Assembly (NCBI RefSeq): GCF_947507565.1
Contig: NC_089191.1
Location: 496,001-560,000 of the forward strand
Direction of reading: 5' to 3'
Length of the DNA stretch: 64,000 nt
Source of the DNA: Oscarella lobularis
Lineage: Eukaryota; Porifera; Homoscleromorpha; Homosclerophorida; Oscarellidae
Position 1 is the stretch's first letter; each line of letters begins with the position of its first letter. The translations under genes were made by a program, and so were the position numbers. A model generated the notes under the pieces. That model was not told where the DNA came from. It made no database searches and saw only the letters and a list, made by a program, of their open reading frames with translations. Shown one piece after another: positions 12,301 through 27,300 of the stretch.

Positions 12301-15300
12301 GCGGCGTCGAGAGCTGCCTCTTTGGCTCGGATTGCGTCTTTGAGATGATTGAAGGCGCGACGAAGGTCCTCGCATTCGATTTTCGCCGTTTTGACGAGAT
12401 TGTCGTCGTCGAGAGCGTCGCTCACTTCGTCTACAATCGTTTCCAACTTGGCGAGCTTCGGTTCACCTTTGTCCAAATCAGCAAGCAATTTCTACAAAAA
12501 AAAGGAAAATGACGATAATAGATACTTCCCCTTTACCCTACAAACCTTAATTTCGTCTTTCTGCGCTTTTATAGCGTCCGCGTCGGCCGGTTTTCTTCCC
12601 AGTCGACCCAACGACGCTTCCTTTTCGCCGAGCCACGGCTTCAACTCGCCGACACCCGATCGAAACGCCTCGGCTTTGGGCAACAAAACGTCGCCGTACA
12701 AACGAATCCTCTCCTTCACGATCGGTCTCAACTTATTATACCGATCCACGACCGTCTGCTCGCGTTCGACGACGACGGCCTTCGACGGCTCATCTTCGGG
12801 GAGACGTTCCGTCAAGACGGGAATCTGCGACGAAAGCGACTTGACCGCGTCGCCGTGCCGATCGATGTCGTCTTGAATTTCTCGCGCCTTTGACGTCGCC
12901 GTTTTCACCGATTCCGGTTCGTCGAGCGTGCACTGGAGCGAATCGATGTCAATGCTCGTCGACGACAACCAGAGAAGAAGCGTGCTGCCGTCGGATTGGA
13001 ATTTCTCCGCTCGCGTCAAGCCGCGATTTAAGTCGCTTTGTCGCGTCGTCGACGCCGTTTCGACGTCGCCGTACGCCTTCTCGACTTTCGCCCACGCGTC
13101 GTCGAGAAGTCGACGATCGGGATGATCGGCGGGAATTCGTTGAGCGAATTCGCCGACGTCGCGACGAAATTGATCGACGTCGCCTCGATAGACGTGAACG
13201 GCTTTGAGAACGGGTCGATGCGATTCGATTTGCTCTTTGACGGCGCTCGGAGTCGCCTTCACGGGTGAAGCGCTATCAAGTTCTATTGATTTGCCGCCGA
13301 TCCACGCGACGACTTCGTCGACGCGCGCGTGGAAGTCCTCCGCTCGGCTGAGCGCTCCTTCGATTTCGTCGCCTAGGCCATCGACTTTCGTCGTAGCGCT
13401 TTCCCACGCCGACAGCACGGGCTCGAGTCGTTCGTCGACGGCCGATTTTTCCTCGTTCGTTTTACCGTCTTTCAGCTCTTCGGCGACGCGTAAAATCGAC
13501 TCGTAGTCCGGCTGGAGCGCGTGTAAATCGCTCTTGACGTTCGTCTCGATTTCCGTCTCTGTTTGCTTGATTTTCTCCACGTCGACGTAGTAGCGTTCGA
13601 GTCGGTCCGCTTTCGCTTCGATTGCTCGCAATCGGACGACCAAGTCGTTCATCGTCGCTTGGAAATCGCGCGCTCGTCCCAGGGAGTTTTCGAGATCGTC
13701 CGCTTTGCTTTTTGCCTTCGCCTTAAATGCGTCGAATTTGTCGCGAATCGACGCCACTTGACTCGCTATTTCGTCGCGAGCGGGATCGTCTTTGGGCCGA
13801 TCTTCGGTGAAGTCGTCAGCCGCTTTGACAATTTCGTCGATCTTCGGCTCATTCAATTTGAGCTCTTCTCCAACAGCCTAAAGAAAACCCTTTTAAAAAA
13901 CCATCTTATTTAGGGATCGTTTATTCGCACTTCAGCCACGGCTGCTTGGTGTTGTATTGCCGCTGGAGTAACAGCAGTTGATTCCAACGGCTCCAACCGT
14001 TTCTCCACTTCGCCTAGCCACGTTTCGACGGCGGATAGCGGATGATAATAGAGCTGGCTTTTGGTGAAAAACGACGTCAGCTGTCCCTGTCGTTCGTTCA
14101 AGAGTCGAACGAGCTCGTTCCAGAGATCTTGAAGTTGCGAGAGCTCGGTCATCACTTCGCGAACGCCGGCGTTCTCGGCGGGACGAGGAATGGAGAGAAC
14201 GTCGTTGCCGAGTCTCACGACCTTATCGAAATCGGGCTTTCGACCGTTCAATCTATCGCATAAGACCTAGAAAGAAAACGTAGACATAAAAAATACAAAG
14301 GAAACTTCGATATATATATATACCTTATGTTCGTCAATTTGTTTCTGTATTTCATCCGGTTTGATGCCGATGGGGCCGAGTTCCTTGACTCGCGGCTCCA
14401 ACTCGGCGAGCCACACGCGCAACTCGTCCAAAGCGACGTTATACTCGCCGACGACGGGCATCGCTTTCTCCAACGTCTTCTTCTTCTTACCGACTCGCGT
14501 CTTAAACGTGCCGTATCGCTTTCGATAGTTCGCCACCATCGCGTCGATTTCCCGCTTGTGAACGTCGTCGTCCGCCCGATCGGCACACAAATCGACGGCG
14601 AGACGTTCCATCTCCGCAAAACGCGGCTCGCTTTCGACGAGATCGGCGGCGAGAACGTTGACGCCGTCCAATTGTTCGGTGACCGGCTCGAGACGAACGC
14701 CGACGGCGGGAAGCTTTTTCACGTCCACTTCTTTCTCCTTGAGATAGGCGCCGAACGCGTCGTGACTCCCTTTGAATTTCTCCGCTTTTTCCATTGTCGA
14801 GTCGAGTTGAGAACGATAGGCGTCCGATTCCTTTTCCAAATCGTCCCACTGTTTCCTCACGCCGTCTAATTTCGCTTTGACGTCCTCCGACGGCGTCGGA
14901 CTCTTCGACAAAAGCTCGTCGCCTTTCGCCAAGACCGATTCGACTTCGTGTCGCTTGCCGGCGATTTCGGACTCGAATTCTTCGAACGAATTGATTTGCT
15001 GTCGAATGACGTCAGGCAGGAGACCGATGACGGGCCACTCTTTCACTTTGACGACGCCAGCGACGATGTAGGTGACGAGAACTTGATAGAGCTCGTTGAA
15101 TTGAGTCGCCGTCGTGAGATTCGACATGAGAAGACTCCAACGTTCTTTGATTAGAATGACGAGACGATCGTAGCGTTGTATCCAGGAGTCGACTTCGCCT
15201 CGAAGCGGCTTCATTTCGTCCGGATCGCGAGTCGCCGCCAACGCGCCGAACGCCGTTTCCAAGTCGTCTAGCATCGGTTTCTGAGTTGAGACTTCCTCGT

Positions 15301-18300
15301 TGAATTTCTAATTAAAATAGAATATAGAATTTTGTTTGGAGTTTCGTTTGATGTTTTACCTGAGTTTCGTCCTGCTGTTCTTTCAGTCGATCCGGATTGG
15401 CGTCGACGTCGCCGAGCTCGGCGAATCGTCGCTCCGCTTCGTCCAACCACGGAACGAATTTCTCCCTCGCTTTATCAAAATCGCCCGTTTTGTCGAGACC
15501 GTCTCGCAGCGCGGCGAGACGAACGCCGACTCCAGCCGAAAGTTTATCGTATCTCTCGTCCAATTCCTTCACTTGAGAATCGACGTCTCGTCGCTCGGAA
15601 TCGTCTTCGGGACGAGGAGACGTAAGATCGTCGGCGGCTCGATGAACGTCGTCGAGGACGGGTTTCTGCGCTTCGACTTTCTCCCTAAACGCGTCGCAGA
15701 ACGCGATCTCGTCGTTCAAAGCGTCTCGCTGCAACGGAACGATGCCGGAATGTTTTTCGAGTTCCGCTTCGGCGTCGGTCAACCAATCGTTCGTCTCGTC
15801 GCGGAGTCTCTTGTAGCGACGCGCTTTATCGAGTCCGTCCTCCAACGCGCGCTTGCGATCGTTCGACGACGACTCTAACGCGTCCCAAGCGACGTTCAGA
15901 CGCTCCAAATCGACTTTGAGAGGATCGTCCGGCTCCGCTTCGTCGACTAGTTTTCCTACGGATCCCCGCACTTCGTCTACGGTCGGTTTATAGGCCTTCA
16001 AATCGTCAGCAAACGGCTGAAAAGAAGAACATAAGTCTTGTCTACCTTTTTACATAATAAAATATTTTTATCTCACCTGATGTTCTTTTAGTTGTTCTTC
16101 GACTTTCTCTGGTTCTACGTGAGGCGCTTCGGCAGCGTCGATTTCGTCCTGTTTGGCCTTTATCCACGCCAATACGTCGTCTACGTCGCCGGCAGCCTTC
16201 TGACTTCCTTCCAACGCCAGCGTGAGCGTCGACAGTCGGTCGTCGACTCGGTTCTTAGCGTCCTTGAAATTATCCCGCACGTTCGACGCTCGCTTTTCGA
16301 TCTCCTCTCGTCCGGCGTCGTCTTCGGGGCGACTAGCAAGAAACTCCGCCGCTGCTTCGGACATCTCTTGGAGCTGAGGTTCGTAGGTAGCAAACTCATT
16401 TTGAATAGCCTATGAATTTAAATAATGAAGCGTATTTTAATTATTATTTATTGAACACCTTACCTCGACTGTTGCGATTTCTCCCTGAATTGCCGTTGGA
16501 TTCGAAGCGGCGGGTGTCGTCTTCTCCGGCCGAAGTCGCTCGTCGACGCGAACGAGCCACGTCTCGATCACCACGACGACGTTGTAGAAGATTTGGCTTT
16601 TGTTGAAGCAAACGCCGAGAACGCCCTGTCGCTCGTTCAACAGACGAACGACTTCGTTCCAGCGATCCTGAAGATTCGACAACTCGTCGACGATCGTCTT
16701 CACGTTCGGATCGTTTTTGCGTCGCGGAATCGCGAGCAGTTCGTTGCCGCACGCGACGACGTTGTCGAAGTCCGGTTTGCGACCGTTGAGACGATCGCAG
16801 AGCGCCTTGTGTTCGTCGATTTCCCGCTGGAGGTTCTCCGGCACGACGCCGATCGGCGGAAGATTTTTGACGATCGGTTCCAAGTCGTTAAGCCAGGCGT
16901 TCAACTCGGCGAAAGCGACGTCGTACTTGGCGACGATCGGCACGGCATTCTCGAACGTCGCTTGTTTCTTAGTAACGCGTTTCTTCAACGAGTCGTATCG
17001 CTTGTGATGATTCGATCGCATTATGTCGATTGGTTTTTTGTGCTCGTCGTCGTCGGCGCGTCCCGAGCAAAGATCGGTTGCTAGATCGTCGAACTGCTTC
17101 AATTCTGGCTCGTGTTCGAGAAGCTCTGCCACAAAGGTCTTCACTTCTTCGCACTGTTTTTCTACTTCGTCTGGTCGAACGCCAACCGATGGTAGGTTTT
17201 TCGCGTCGCGCTCTTTTGCTTCCAAGTACTCGTTGAACGTGTCGTAGGCTGTTTGGAATCGCTCCGATTTTTCCAATGTTTCGTCGAGCTTTGATCGGTA
17301 TTGTTTCACTTCTTCTTCCAATTCGTCCCACTGCTTGCGGATTCCGGCGATTTTTTCTTCAACTTCTGGAGATTTGCTCTTGGCAACGAGCTCTTCTCCT
17401 TTGGACAATACAGACTCGACTTCGTGACGTTTGCCAGAGACGTCCGATTCGAATTCTTTGTAATCGTCTGACTGCTGTTTCAGTGGTTCGAATAGCAAGG
17501 CGATAGGCGGCCATTCCTTCACTTTCGCCACGCCAGCGACAATGTACGTCACCAATACTTCGTACAAATCCGTGAATTGAGTCGCAATTTCGATGCTTGA
17601 CATTAAAATCGTCCATCGTTCTTTGACTACAACTGTTAGATTGTTGTAACGATCGACCCAATCTTTCACTTGGTCCTGCGTCTCTTGAACCCCTTCCTCT
17701 TCTGGACTGTGATCTGACAGAAGATCATTGCATGCGGCAATGACTTCGTCTAGCTCCGGTTTCTGAGTGGCGACTTCGCTATTGAAAGCTCGCGTTTCTT
17801 CCTGCTGCTGCTTCAGCTTTTCTGGTTCGCCTTCTGGTTCGGTGAACGTCTTTGCTTTCTCTTCTGCTTCCTCGAGCCAAGGAACGAAGGCTGCTTTGGC
17901 CTTTTCAAATCTGTCTACTTTGTCTCGACCGTCGTCTAATGAACGTTGTCGTTCTGCTAGCTTCGTTTCCAGATTCTTATAGCGATCGTCGTCTTCCTTC
18001 ACAGCTGAGTCTATCTGTGTTCGTTTGGGACTGTCTTCAGGCGTATCGCTCAGAAGCTCGTCTGCCGCCGTATGAACGTCGTCTAGCACCGGCTTTTGTG
18101 CTTCCACTTTGTCCTGGAAAACTTTGCACGCTTCCTTTTGCTCGTCAAGTTTCTCTGGCCGAGTAGAGATGGGTGCCATAGCATCGAGTTCTTTCTCGGT
18201 GTCATCCAGCCAATCTGACATGTCGCCGTGAACTTTCTTGAATCGATGAGCTTTGTCCAGAGCGTCGTCTAACTTTGTCTTGCGGGCTGCTACAGATGAA

Positions 18301-21300
18301 GTCAACTGTGGCCATTCTCTCTGTAGTTTTTCCAATTCTGCTTTCAATGGATCGTCTGGTTTCGCATCTTCAACTAATTTTCCAACGCAATCTTCTACTT
18401 CCTTTTCTCTCGGCTCAAAGTCATTCACGAGATCAGAGAGCGCTTGATGCTCAGCCAATTGTTTCTCAATCTGTTCCGGTTCGACGTCTGGAGCTTCAGC
18501 TGAATCAACTTCTTTCTGCTTCTCTTCCACGAACTTGAGAACGTCGTCCAAATCGCCCACTGCTTTCTGACTGTCAGCTAGCGAGTCGTGTAGAGATTTC
18601 GCCTTGTCATCAACCGAAGACTTCTCCTCCTTGCATTTGTCATTGAGTCCAGATACTCTTCCTTTGATTTCGTCTCGCACAGGATCGTCTTCTGGCCGAC
18701 TGTTTGCAAAATCGTCTGCTGCTTCACTCAGTTTCTCCCATTCGGGTTCGTAAGCTGAAAACTCCTGCTGAATCGCTTCAACCACAGCAACGTTTTCTTG
18801 AATAGCCTCGGGAGTGGTTGGTGCTGAGGCTTCTTCCAGTGGAGCCATTCGATCGTGTACACTGACGAGCCACGTCTCAAGAATGACGAAAATCTGATAG
18901 TACGGTTGACTCTTCGTGTAATAAATTGTCAAGATTCCTTGGCGTTCATTGAGTAGGCGAACGACTTCATTCCACCTGTTCTGCAAATCAGTCAGTTCGT
19001 CAACGACTTCCTTTGCCCCACTATCTCCTTCGGGTCGCGGTATGGCCAAGAGCTCGTTTCCAGACGACACGACGTTCTCAAAATCGGGTTTACGACCGTT
19101 CAATTGCTCGCAAAGAGCCGAATGCTCGTCCAACTGTTCCTTGATTTTCTCAGGAACAATGCCTATTGGTTCGAGCTCCTTCACTTGTGGTTCCAACTCG
19201 CTGAGCCAGACATTCAATTCTGAGAAAACGGGATTGTATTTCTCGGCAAGTGGCAAAGCCTTCTCGATTTTCTTTTTACGGTCGTCTGCGACCCGTTTCA
19301 AAGCGTCGTATCGTGTGTGATGATTCGACTGCATCACTTCGATTGGCTGCTTATGCTCATCGTCGTCCGAGCGGCCCGAACAAAGATCGGCCGCCAGATC
19401 GTCGATTTCTTTCAGCTCTGGCTCGTGCTCTTCCAAATCGGTTGTGAACATTTGCACTTCTTCGTTCTGTTTCATCAATTCGTCTGGTCGAATGCCTGCA
19501 GTCGGAAGATTCTTAACGGCCTCTTCTTTTCCTTTGAGGTACTCGTCAAATGTGTCATATGCCGCTTGGAATCTCTCCGACTTTTCCAACGTTTCGTCGA
19601 GTCGTAGTCGATACTGCTTTACTTCTTCTTCCAATTCGTCCCACTGCTTGCGGATTCCGGCGATTTTCTCCTTGACCTCTGGAGACTTGCTCTTTGCAAC
19701 GAGCTCTTCTCCTTTGGACAATACAGACTCGACTTCGTGACGCTTGCCAGAGACGTCTGATTCGAATTCTTTGAAATTGTCCGACTGCTGTTGCAGTGGT
19801 TCATATAGCAAGGCGATAGGCGGCCATTCCTTTACTTTAGCCACTCCAGCGACGATGTACGTCACAAGAATTTCGTACAAATCCGTGAATTGAGTCGCAA
19901 TTTCGATGCTCGACATTAAAGTGGTCCATCGTTCTTTGACTACAACTGTTAGACCGTTATATCGATCAACCCAGTCTTTCACTTGGTCCTGCGTCTCTTG
20001 AACGCCTTCCTCTTCTGGACTGTGATTTGACAGAAGATCACTACTTGCGGCAATGACTTCGTCCAGCTCCGGTTTCTGAGTGGCTACTTCGCTATTGAAA
20101 GCTCGCGTTTCTTCCTGCTGCTGCTTTAGTTTCTCTGGTTCGCCTTCTGGTTCGGTGAACGTCTTCGCCTTTTCTTCTGCTTCTTCAAGCCAAGGAACAA
20201 ACGCAGCTTTGGCCTTTTCAAATCTGTCTACTTTGTCTCGACCGTCGTCTAATAAACGTTGTCGTTCTGCTAGCTTCGCTTCAAGAGCCTTATAGCGATC
20301 GTCGTCTTCCTTCACAGCTGAGTCTATCTGCGATCGTTTGGGACTGTCTTCAGGCGTATCACTCAGAAGTTCGTCTGCTGCTGTATGAACATCGTCAAGC
20401 ACTGGCTTTTGAGCTTCCACTTTGTCCTGGAAAACTTTGCACGCTTCCTTTTGCTCGTCAAGTTTCTCTGGCTGAGTAGAGATGGGTGCCATAGCGTCGA
20501 GTTCTTTCTCGGTGTCATCCAGCCAATCTGACATGTCGCCGTGAACTTTCTTGAATCGGTGAGCTTTTTCCAGAGCGTCGTCCAGCTTTGTCTTGCGGGC
20601 TTCTACAGCTGAAGTCAACTGAGGCCAGTCTCTCTGTAGTTTTTCCAATTCTGCTTTCAATGGATCGTCTGGTTTCGCATTTTCGACTAATTTCCCAACG
20701 CAATCTTCCACTTCCTTTTCTCTCGGCTCAAAGTCATTAACGAGATCGGAGAGCGCTTGATGTTCAGCCAATTGTTTCTCAATCTGTTCCGGTTCGACGT
20801 CTGGAGTTTCAGCTGAATCGATTTCCTTCTGCTTCTCTTCCACGAACTTGAGAACGTCGTCCAAATCGCCCACGGCCTTCTGACTGTCAGCTAGCGAGTC
20901 GTGTAGAGATTTCGCCTTGTCATCAACCGCAGACTTCTCCTCCTTGCATTTGTCATTGAGTCCAGATACTTTCCCTTTGATTTCGTCTCTCACAGGATCG
21001 TCTTCTGGCCGACTGTTTGCGAAATCGTCCGCTGCTGCGCTCAGTTTCTCCCATTCGGGCTCGTAGGCTGAAAACTCTTGTTGAATAGCCTCAACGACGG
21101 CAGCCTTTTCCTGAATAGTCTCGGGAGTGGTTGGTGCTGGTGTCTCTTCCAGTGGAGCCATTCGATCGTGTACACTGACGAGCCACGTCTCGAGAATGAC
21201 GTAAATCTGATAGTACGGTTGACTCTTCGTGTAATAAATCGTCAAGACTCCTTGGCGTTCATTGAGTAGACGAACGACTTCATTCCACCTGTTCTGCAAA

Positions 21301-24300
21301 TCAGTCAGTTCATCGACGACTTCCTTTGTTCCTGTATCGGCTTCAGGTCGCGGAATAGCCAAGAGTTCGTTTCCAAAAGCCACGACGTTCTCAAAATCGG
21401 GTTTACGACTGTTCAAATTCTCGCAAAGAGCCGAATGATCGTCCAACTGTTCCTTGATTTTCTCTGGAACAATGCCTATAGGTTCGAGGTCTTTCATTTG
21501 CGGTTCCAAATCGCTGAGCCAGACATTCAAATCCGCAAAAGCGGGATTGTATTTCTCGGCGATCGGCAAAGCTTTGGCCATGTTCTTCCTACGCTTTCCT
21601 GAGCGAACTTTTAGAGCCTTGTATCGCTTGTGATGGTTCTTCTGCATTGCGTCAATCGGCTGCTTGTGTTCGTCGTCCTCTGGACGGCCCGCACAAAGAT
21701 CGGCTGCTAGATCGTCAAACTCTTTCAGTTCTGGCTCGTGCTCCTCCAAATCGGTCAGGAAAATTTGCACTTCTTCGCTCTGTTTGGCCAATTCGTCTGG
21801 CCGAACGCCAACGGTTGGAAGGCTTTTTACCGCCACTTCTTTTTCATTGAGGTACTCGTCAAGTGTGTCGTACGCTGCTTGGAATCTCTCCGATTTTTCC
21901 AATGTTTCATCAAGCCGTAAACGATACTGTTTAACTTCTTCTTCTAATTCGTCCCACTGCTTGCGGATTCCGGCGATTTTCTCCTTGACCTCTGGAGACT
22001 TACTCTTGGCAAGGAGCTCTTCTCCCTTCAACAATACCGATTCGACTTCGTGACGTTTGCCAGAGACGTCCGATTCGAATTCTTCGAAATCGTCTGTTTG
22101 CTGTTTCAGTGGTTCGAATAGCAATGCTATTGGCGGCCATTCCTTTACTTTAGCCACTCCAGCGACGATATACGTCACCAATACTTCGTACAAATCCGTG
22201 AATTGAGTCGCAATTTCGATGCTCGACATTAAAGTGGTCCATCGTTCTTTGACTACAACTGTTAGATTGTTGTAGCGATCGACCCAGCCCTTCACTTGGT
22301 CCTGCGTCTCTTGAACCCCTTCCTCGTCTGGACTGTGATTTGACAGAAGATCACTACTTGCGGCAATGACATCGTCCAATTCTGGTTTCTGAGTGGCGAC
22401 TTCACTATTGAAAGCTCGCGTTTCTTCCTGCTGCTGCTTCAGTTTCTCTGGTTCACCTTCTGGTTCGGTGAACGTCTTTGCTTTCTCTTCTGCTTCTTCA
22501 AGCCAAGGAACAAACGCAGCCTTGGCCTTTTCAAATCTGTCTACTTTGTCTCGACCGTCGTCTAATAAACGTTGTCGTTCTGCTAGCTTCGCTTCAAGAT
22601 TCTTATAGCGATCGTCGTCGTCCTTCACAGCTGAGTCTATCTGCGTTCGTTTGGGACTGCCTTCAGGCGTATCGCTCAGAAGCTCGTCTGCCGCCGTATG
22701 AACGTCGTCTAGCACTGGCTTTTGTGCTTCCACTTTGTCCTGGAAAACTCTGCACGCTTCTTTTTGCTCGTCAAGTGTCTCTGGCTGAGTAGAAATTGGT
22801 GCCATAGCATCGAGTTCTTTCTCAGTGTCATCCAGCCAATCTGACATGTCGCCGTGAACTTTCTTGAATCGGTGAGCTTTCTCCAGAGCGTCGTCCAACT
22901 TTGTCTTGCGGGCTTCTACAGCTGAAGTCAACTGAGGCCAGTCTCTCTGTAGTTTTTCCAATTCTGCTTTCAGTGGGTCATCCGGTTTCGCCTTTTCAAC
23001 TAATTTTCCAACGCAGTCTTCTACCTCCTTTTCTCTTGGCTCAAAGTCATTCACGAGATCAGAGAGCGCTTGATGTTCAGCCAATTGTTTCTCAATCTGT
23101 TCCGGTTCGACGTCGGGAAGTTCAGCTGAATCGATGTCCTTCTGCTTCTCTTCCACGAACTTAAGAACGTCGTCCAAATCGCCCACTGCTTTCTGACTGT
23201 CAGCTAGCGAGTCGTGTAGAGATTTCGCCTTGTCATCAACCGAAGACTTCTCCTCCTTGCATTTGTCATTCAACCCAGATACTTTTCCTTTGATTTCGTC
23301 TCGCACAGGATCGTCTTCTGGCCGACTGTTCGCGAAATCGTCCGCAGCTTCGCTCAGTTTCTCCCATTCGGGTTCGTATGTTGAAAACTCCTGTTGAATT
23401 GCTTCAACGACGGCAACGTTTTCTTGAATAGCCTCGGGAGTGGTTGGTGCTGGTGCCTCCTCCAGTGGAGCCATTCGATCATGGACACTGACTAACCACG
23501 TCTCGAGTATGATGTAAGTCTGATAGTACGGTTGACTTTTTGTGTAGTACAGTGTCAAAACTCCTTGGCGTTCATTGAGTAGGCGAACGACTTCATTCCA
23601 CCTGTCTTGCAAATCATTTAGCTCGTCGACGACTTCTTTTGCCCCCGTGTCTCCTTCGGGTCGCGGAATAGCCAAGAGCTCGTTTCCAGACGACACGACG
23701 TTTTCAAAATCGGGCTTTCGACTGTTCAGTTTCTCGCAAATAGCCGAATGCTCGTCCAACTGTTCCTTGATTTTCTCGGGAACGATTCCTATTGGTTTGA
23801 GCTCCTTGACTTGCGGTTCCAACTCGCTGAGCCAGACATGTAATTCGGAGAAAGCGGGATTGTATTTCTCGGCAATTGGCAAAGCATTCTCGACGTCCTT
23901 TTTACGGTCGTCTGCGACCCGTTTCAAAGCGTCGTATCGCGTGTGATGATTTGACTGCATCACGTCGATAGGTTGCTTATGTTCGTCGTCGTCTGAACGG
24001 CCCGAACAAAGATCGGTTGCTAAATCATCCAACTCTTTCAGTTCTGGCTCGTGCTCTTCCAAATCGGTTGTGAACATTTGCACTTCTTCGTTCTGTTTGA
24101 TCAATTCGTCCTGTCGAATGCCCGCGGTCGGAAGGTTCTTCACGGCCTCTTCTTTTCCTTTGAGGTACTCGTCAAATGTTTCGTAGGCTGTTTGGAATCT
24201 CTCCGATTTTTCCAACGTTTCGTCGAGCCGTAGTCGATACTGCTTTACTTCTTCTTCCAATTCGTCCCACTGCTTGCGGATTCCGGCGATTTTCTCCTTG

Positions 24301-27300
24301 ACCTCTGGAGACTTGCTCTTTGCAACGAGCTCTTCTCCTTTGGACAATACAGACTCGACTTCGTGACGTTTGCCAGACACGTCCGATTCGAATTCTTCAA
24401 AATCGTCTGTTTGCTGTTTCAGTGGTTCAAATAGCAATGCTATAGGCGGCCATTCCTTTACTTTAGCCACTCCAGCGACGATGTACGTCACCAATACTTC
24501 GTACAAATCGGTGAATTGAGTCGCAATTTCGATGCTCGACATTAAAGTGGTCCATCTTTCTTTGACTACAACTGTTAGATTGTTGTAGCGATCGACCCAG
24601 TCCTTCACTTGGTCCTGCGTCTCTTGAACGCCTTCCTCGTCTGGACTGTGATTTGACAGAAGATCACTACTTGCGGCAATGACATCGTCCAATTCTGGTT
24701 TCTGAGTGGCTACTTCGCTATTGAAAGCTCGCGTTTCTTCCTGCTGCTGCTTCAGTTTCTCTGGTTCACCTTCTGGTTCGGTGAACGTCTTCGCCTTTTT
24801 CTCCGCCTCTTCAAGCCAAGGAACGAAGGCTGCCTTTGCTTTTTCAAATCTGTCTACTTTGTCTCGACCGTCGTCTAATGAACGTTGTCGTTCTGCAAGC
24901 TTCGCTTCAAGATTCTTATAGCGATCGTCGTCGTCCTTAACAGCTGAGTCTATCTGCGCTCGTTTGGGACTGTCTTCAGGCGTATCACTCAGAAGCTCGT
25001 CTGCTGCTGTATGAACGTCGTCAAGCACTGGCTTTTGAGCTTCCACTTTGTCCTGGAAAATTTTACACGCGTCCTTTTGCTCGTCAAGTTTCTCTGGCTG
25101 AGTAGAAATTGGTGCCATAGCATCGAGTTCTTTCTCGGTGTCATCCAGCCAATCTGACATGTCGCCGTGAACTTTCTTGAATCGGTGAGCTTTTTCCAGA
25201 GCGTCGTCCAGCTTTGTCTTGCGGGCTTCTACAGCTGAAGTCAACTGAGGCCAGTCTCTCTGTAGTTTTTCCAATTCTGCTTTCAATGGATCGTCTGGTT
25301 TCGCATTTTCGACTAATTTCCCAACGCAATCTTCCACTTCCTTTTCTCTCGGCCCAAAGTCATTAACGAGATCGGAGAGCGCTTGATGTTCAGCCAATTG
25401 TTTCTCAATCTGTTCCGGTTCGACGTCTGGAGTTTCAGCTGAATCGATTTCCTTCTGCTTCTCTTCCACGAACTTGAGAACGTCGTCCAAATCGCCCACT
25501 GCCTTCTGACTGTCAGCTAGCGAGTCGTGTAGAGATTTCGCCTTGTCATCGACCGCAGACCTCTCCTCCTTGCATTTGTCATTGAGTCCAGATACTTTCC
25601 TTTTGATTTCGTCTCTCACAGGATCGTCTTCTGGCCGACTGTTTGCGAAATCGTCCGCTGCTGCGCTCAGTTTCTCCCATTCGGGCTCGTAGGCTGAAAA
25701 CTCTTGTTGAATAGCCTCAACGACGGCAGCCTTTTCCTGAATAGTCTCGGGAGTGGTTGGTGCTGGTGTCTCTTCCAGTGGAGCCATTCGATCGTGTACA
25801 CTGACGAGCCACGTCTCGAGAATGACGTAAATCTGATAGTACGGTTGACTCTTCGTGTAATAAATCGTCAAGACTCCTTGGCGTTCATTGAGTAGACGAA
25901 CGACTTCATTCCACCTGTTCTGCAAATCAGTCAGTTCATCGACGACTTCCTTTGATCCTGTATCGGCTTCAGGTCGCGGTATGGCCAAGAGCTCGTTTCC
26001 AAAAGCCACGACGTTCTCGAAATCGGGTTTACGACTGTTCAAATTCTCGCAAAGAGCCGAATGATTGTCCAACTGTTCCTTGATTTTCTCGGGAACAATG
26101 CCTATCGGCTCAAGCTCCTTCACTTGCGGTTCCAACTCGCCAAGCCAGACATTCAAATCCGCAAAAGCGGGATTGTATTTCTCGGCAATTGGCAAAGCTT
26201 TGGCCATGTTCTTCTTACGCTTTCCTGAGCGAACTGTAAGAGCCTTGTATCGCTTGTGATGGTTCTTCTGCATTGCGTCAATCGGCTGCTTGTGTTCGTC
26301 GTCCTCTAGACGGCCCGCACAAAGGTCGGCTGCTAGATCGTCAAACTCTTTCAGTTCTGGCTCGTGCTCCTCCAAATCGGTCACGAAAATTTGCACTTCT
26401 TCGTTTTGCTTGGCCAATTCATCTGGTCGAACGCCAACCGTTGGAAGACTTTTCACCGCCACTTCTTTCTCTTTGAGGTACTCGTCGAATGTGTCGTACG
26501 CTGTTTGGAATCTCTCCGATTTCTCCAATGTTTCGTCAAGCTTTAATCGGTATTGTTTTACTTCTTCTTCCAAGTCGTCCCACTGCTTGCGGATTCCGGC
26601 GATTTTCTCCTCGACCTCTGGAGACTTACTCTTAGCAACGAGCTCTTCTCCTTTGGACAATACAGATTCGACTTCGTGACGTTTGCCAGAGACGTCCGAT
26701 TCGAATTCTTTGTAATCGTCTGACTGCTGTTTCAGTGGTTCGAATAGCAAGGCAATAGGCGGCCATTCCTTCACTTTCGCCACACTGGCGACGATGTACG
26801 TCACAAGAATTTCGTACAATTCCGTGAATTGAGTCGCAATTTCGATGCTTGACATTAAAGTGGTCCATCGTTCTTTGACTACAACTGTTAGATTGTTGTA
26901 ACGATCGACCCAGTCTTTCACTTGGTCCTGCGTCTCTTGAACGCCTTCCTCTTCTGGACTGTGATCTGACAGAAGATCATTGCATGCGGCAATGACTTCG
27001 TCCAACTCCGGTTTCTGAGTGGCTACTTCGCTATTGAAAGCTCGCGTTTCTTCCTGCTGCTGCTTCAGCTTTTCTGGTTCACCTTCTGGTTCGGTGAACG
27101 TTTTTGCTTTCTCTTCTGCTTCCTCCAGCCAAGGAACAAACGCAGCTTTGGCCTTTTCAAATCTGTCTACTTTGTCGCGACCGTCGTCTAACGAATGTTG
27201 TCGTTCTGCAAGTTTCGCTTCAAGAGCCTTATACCGGTCATCGTCTTCCTTCACAGCTGAGTCTATCTGCGCTCGTTTGGGACTGTCTTCAGGCGTATCA

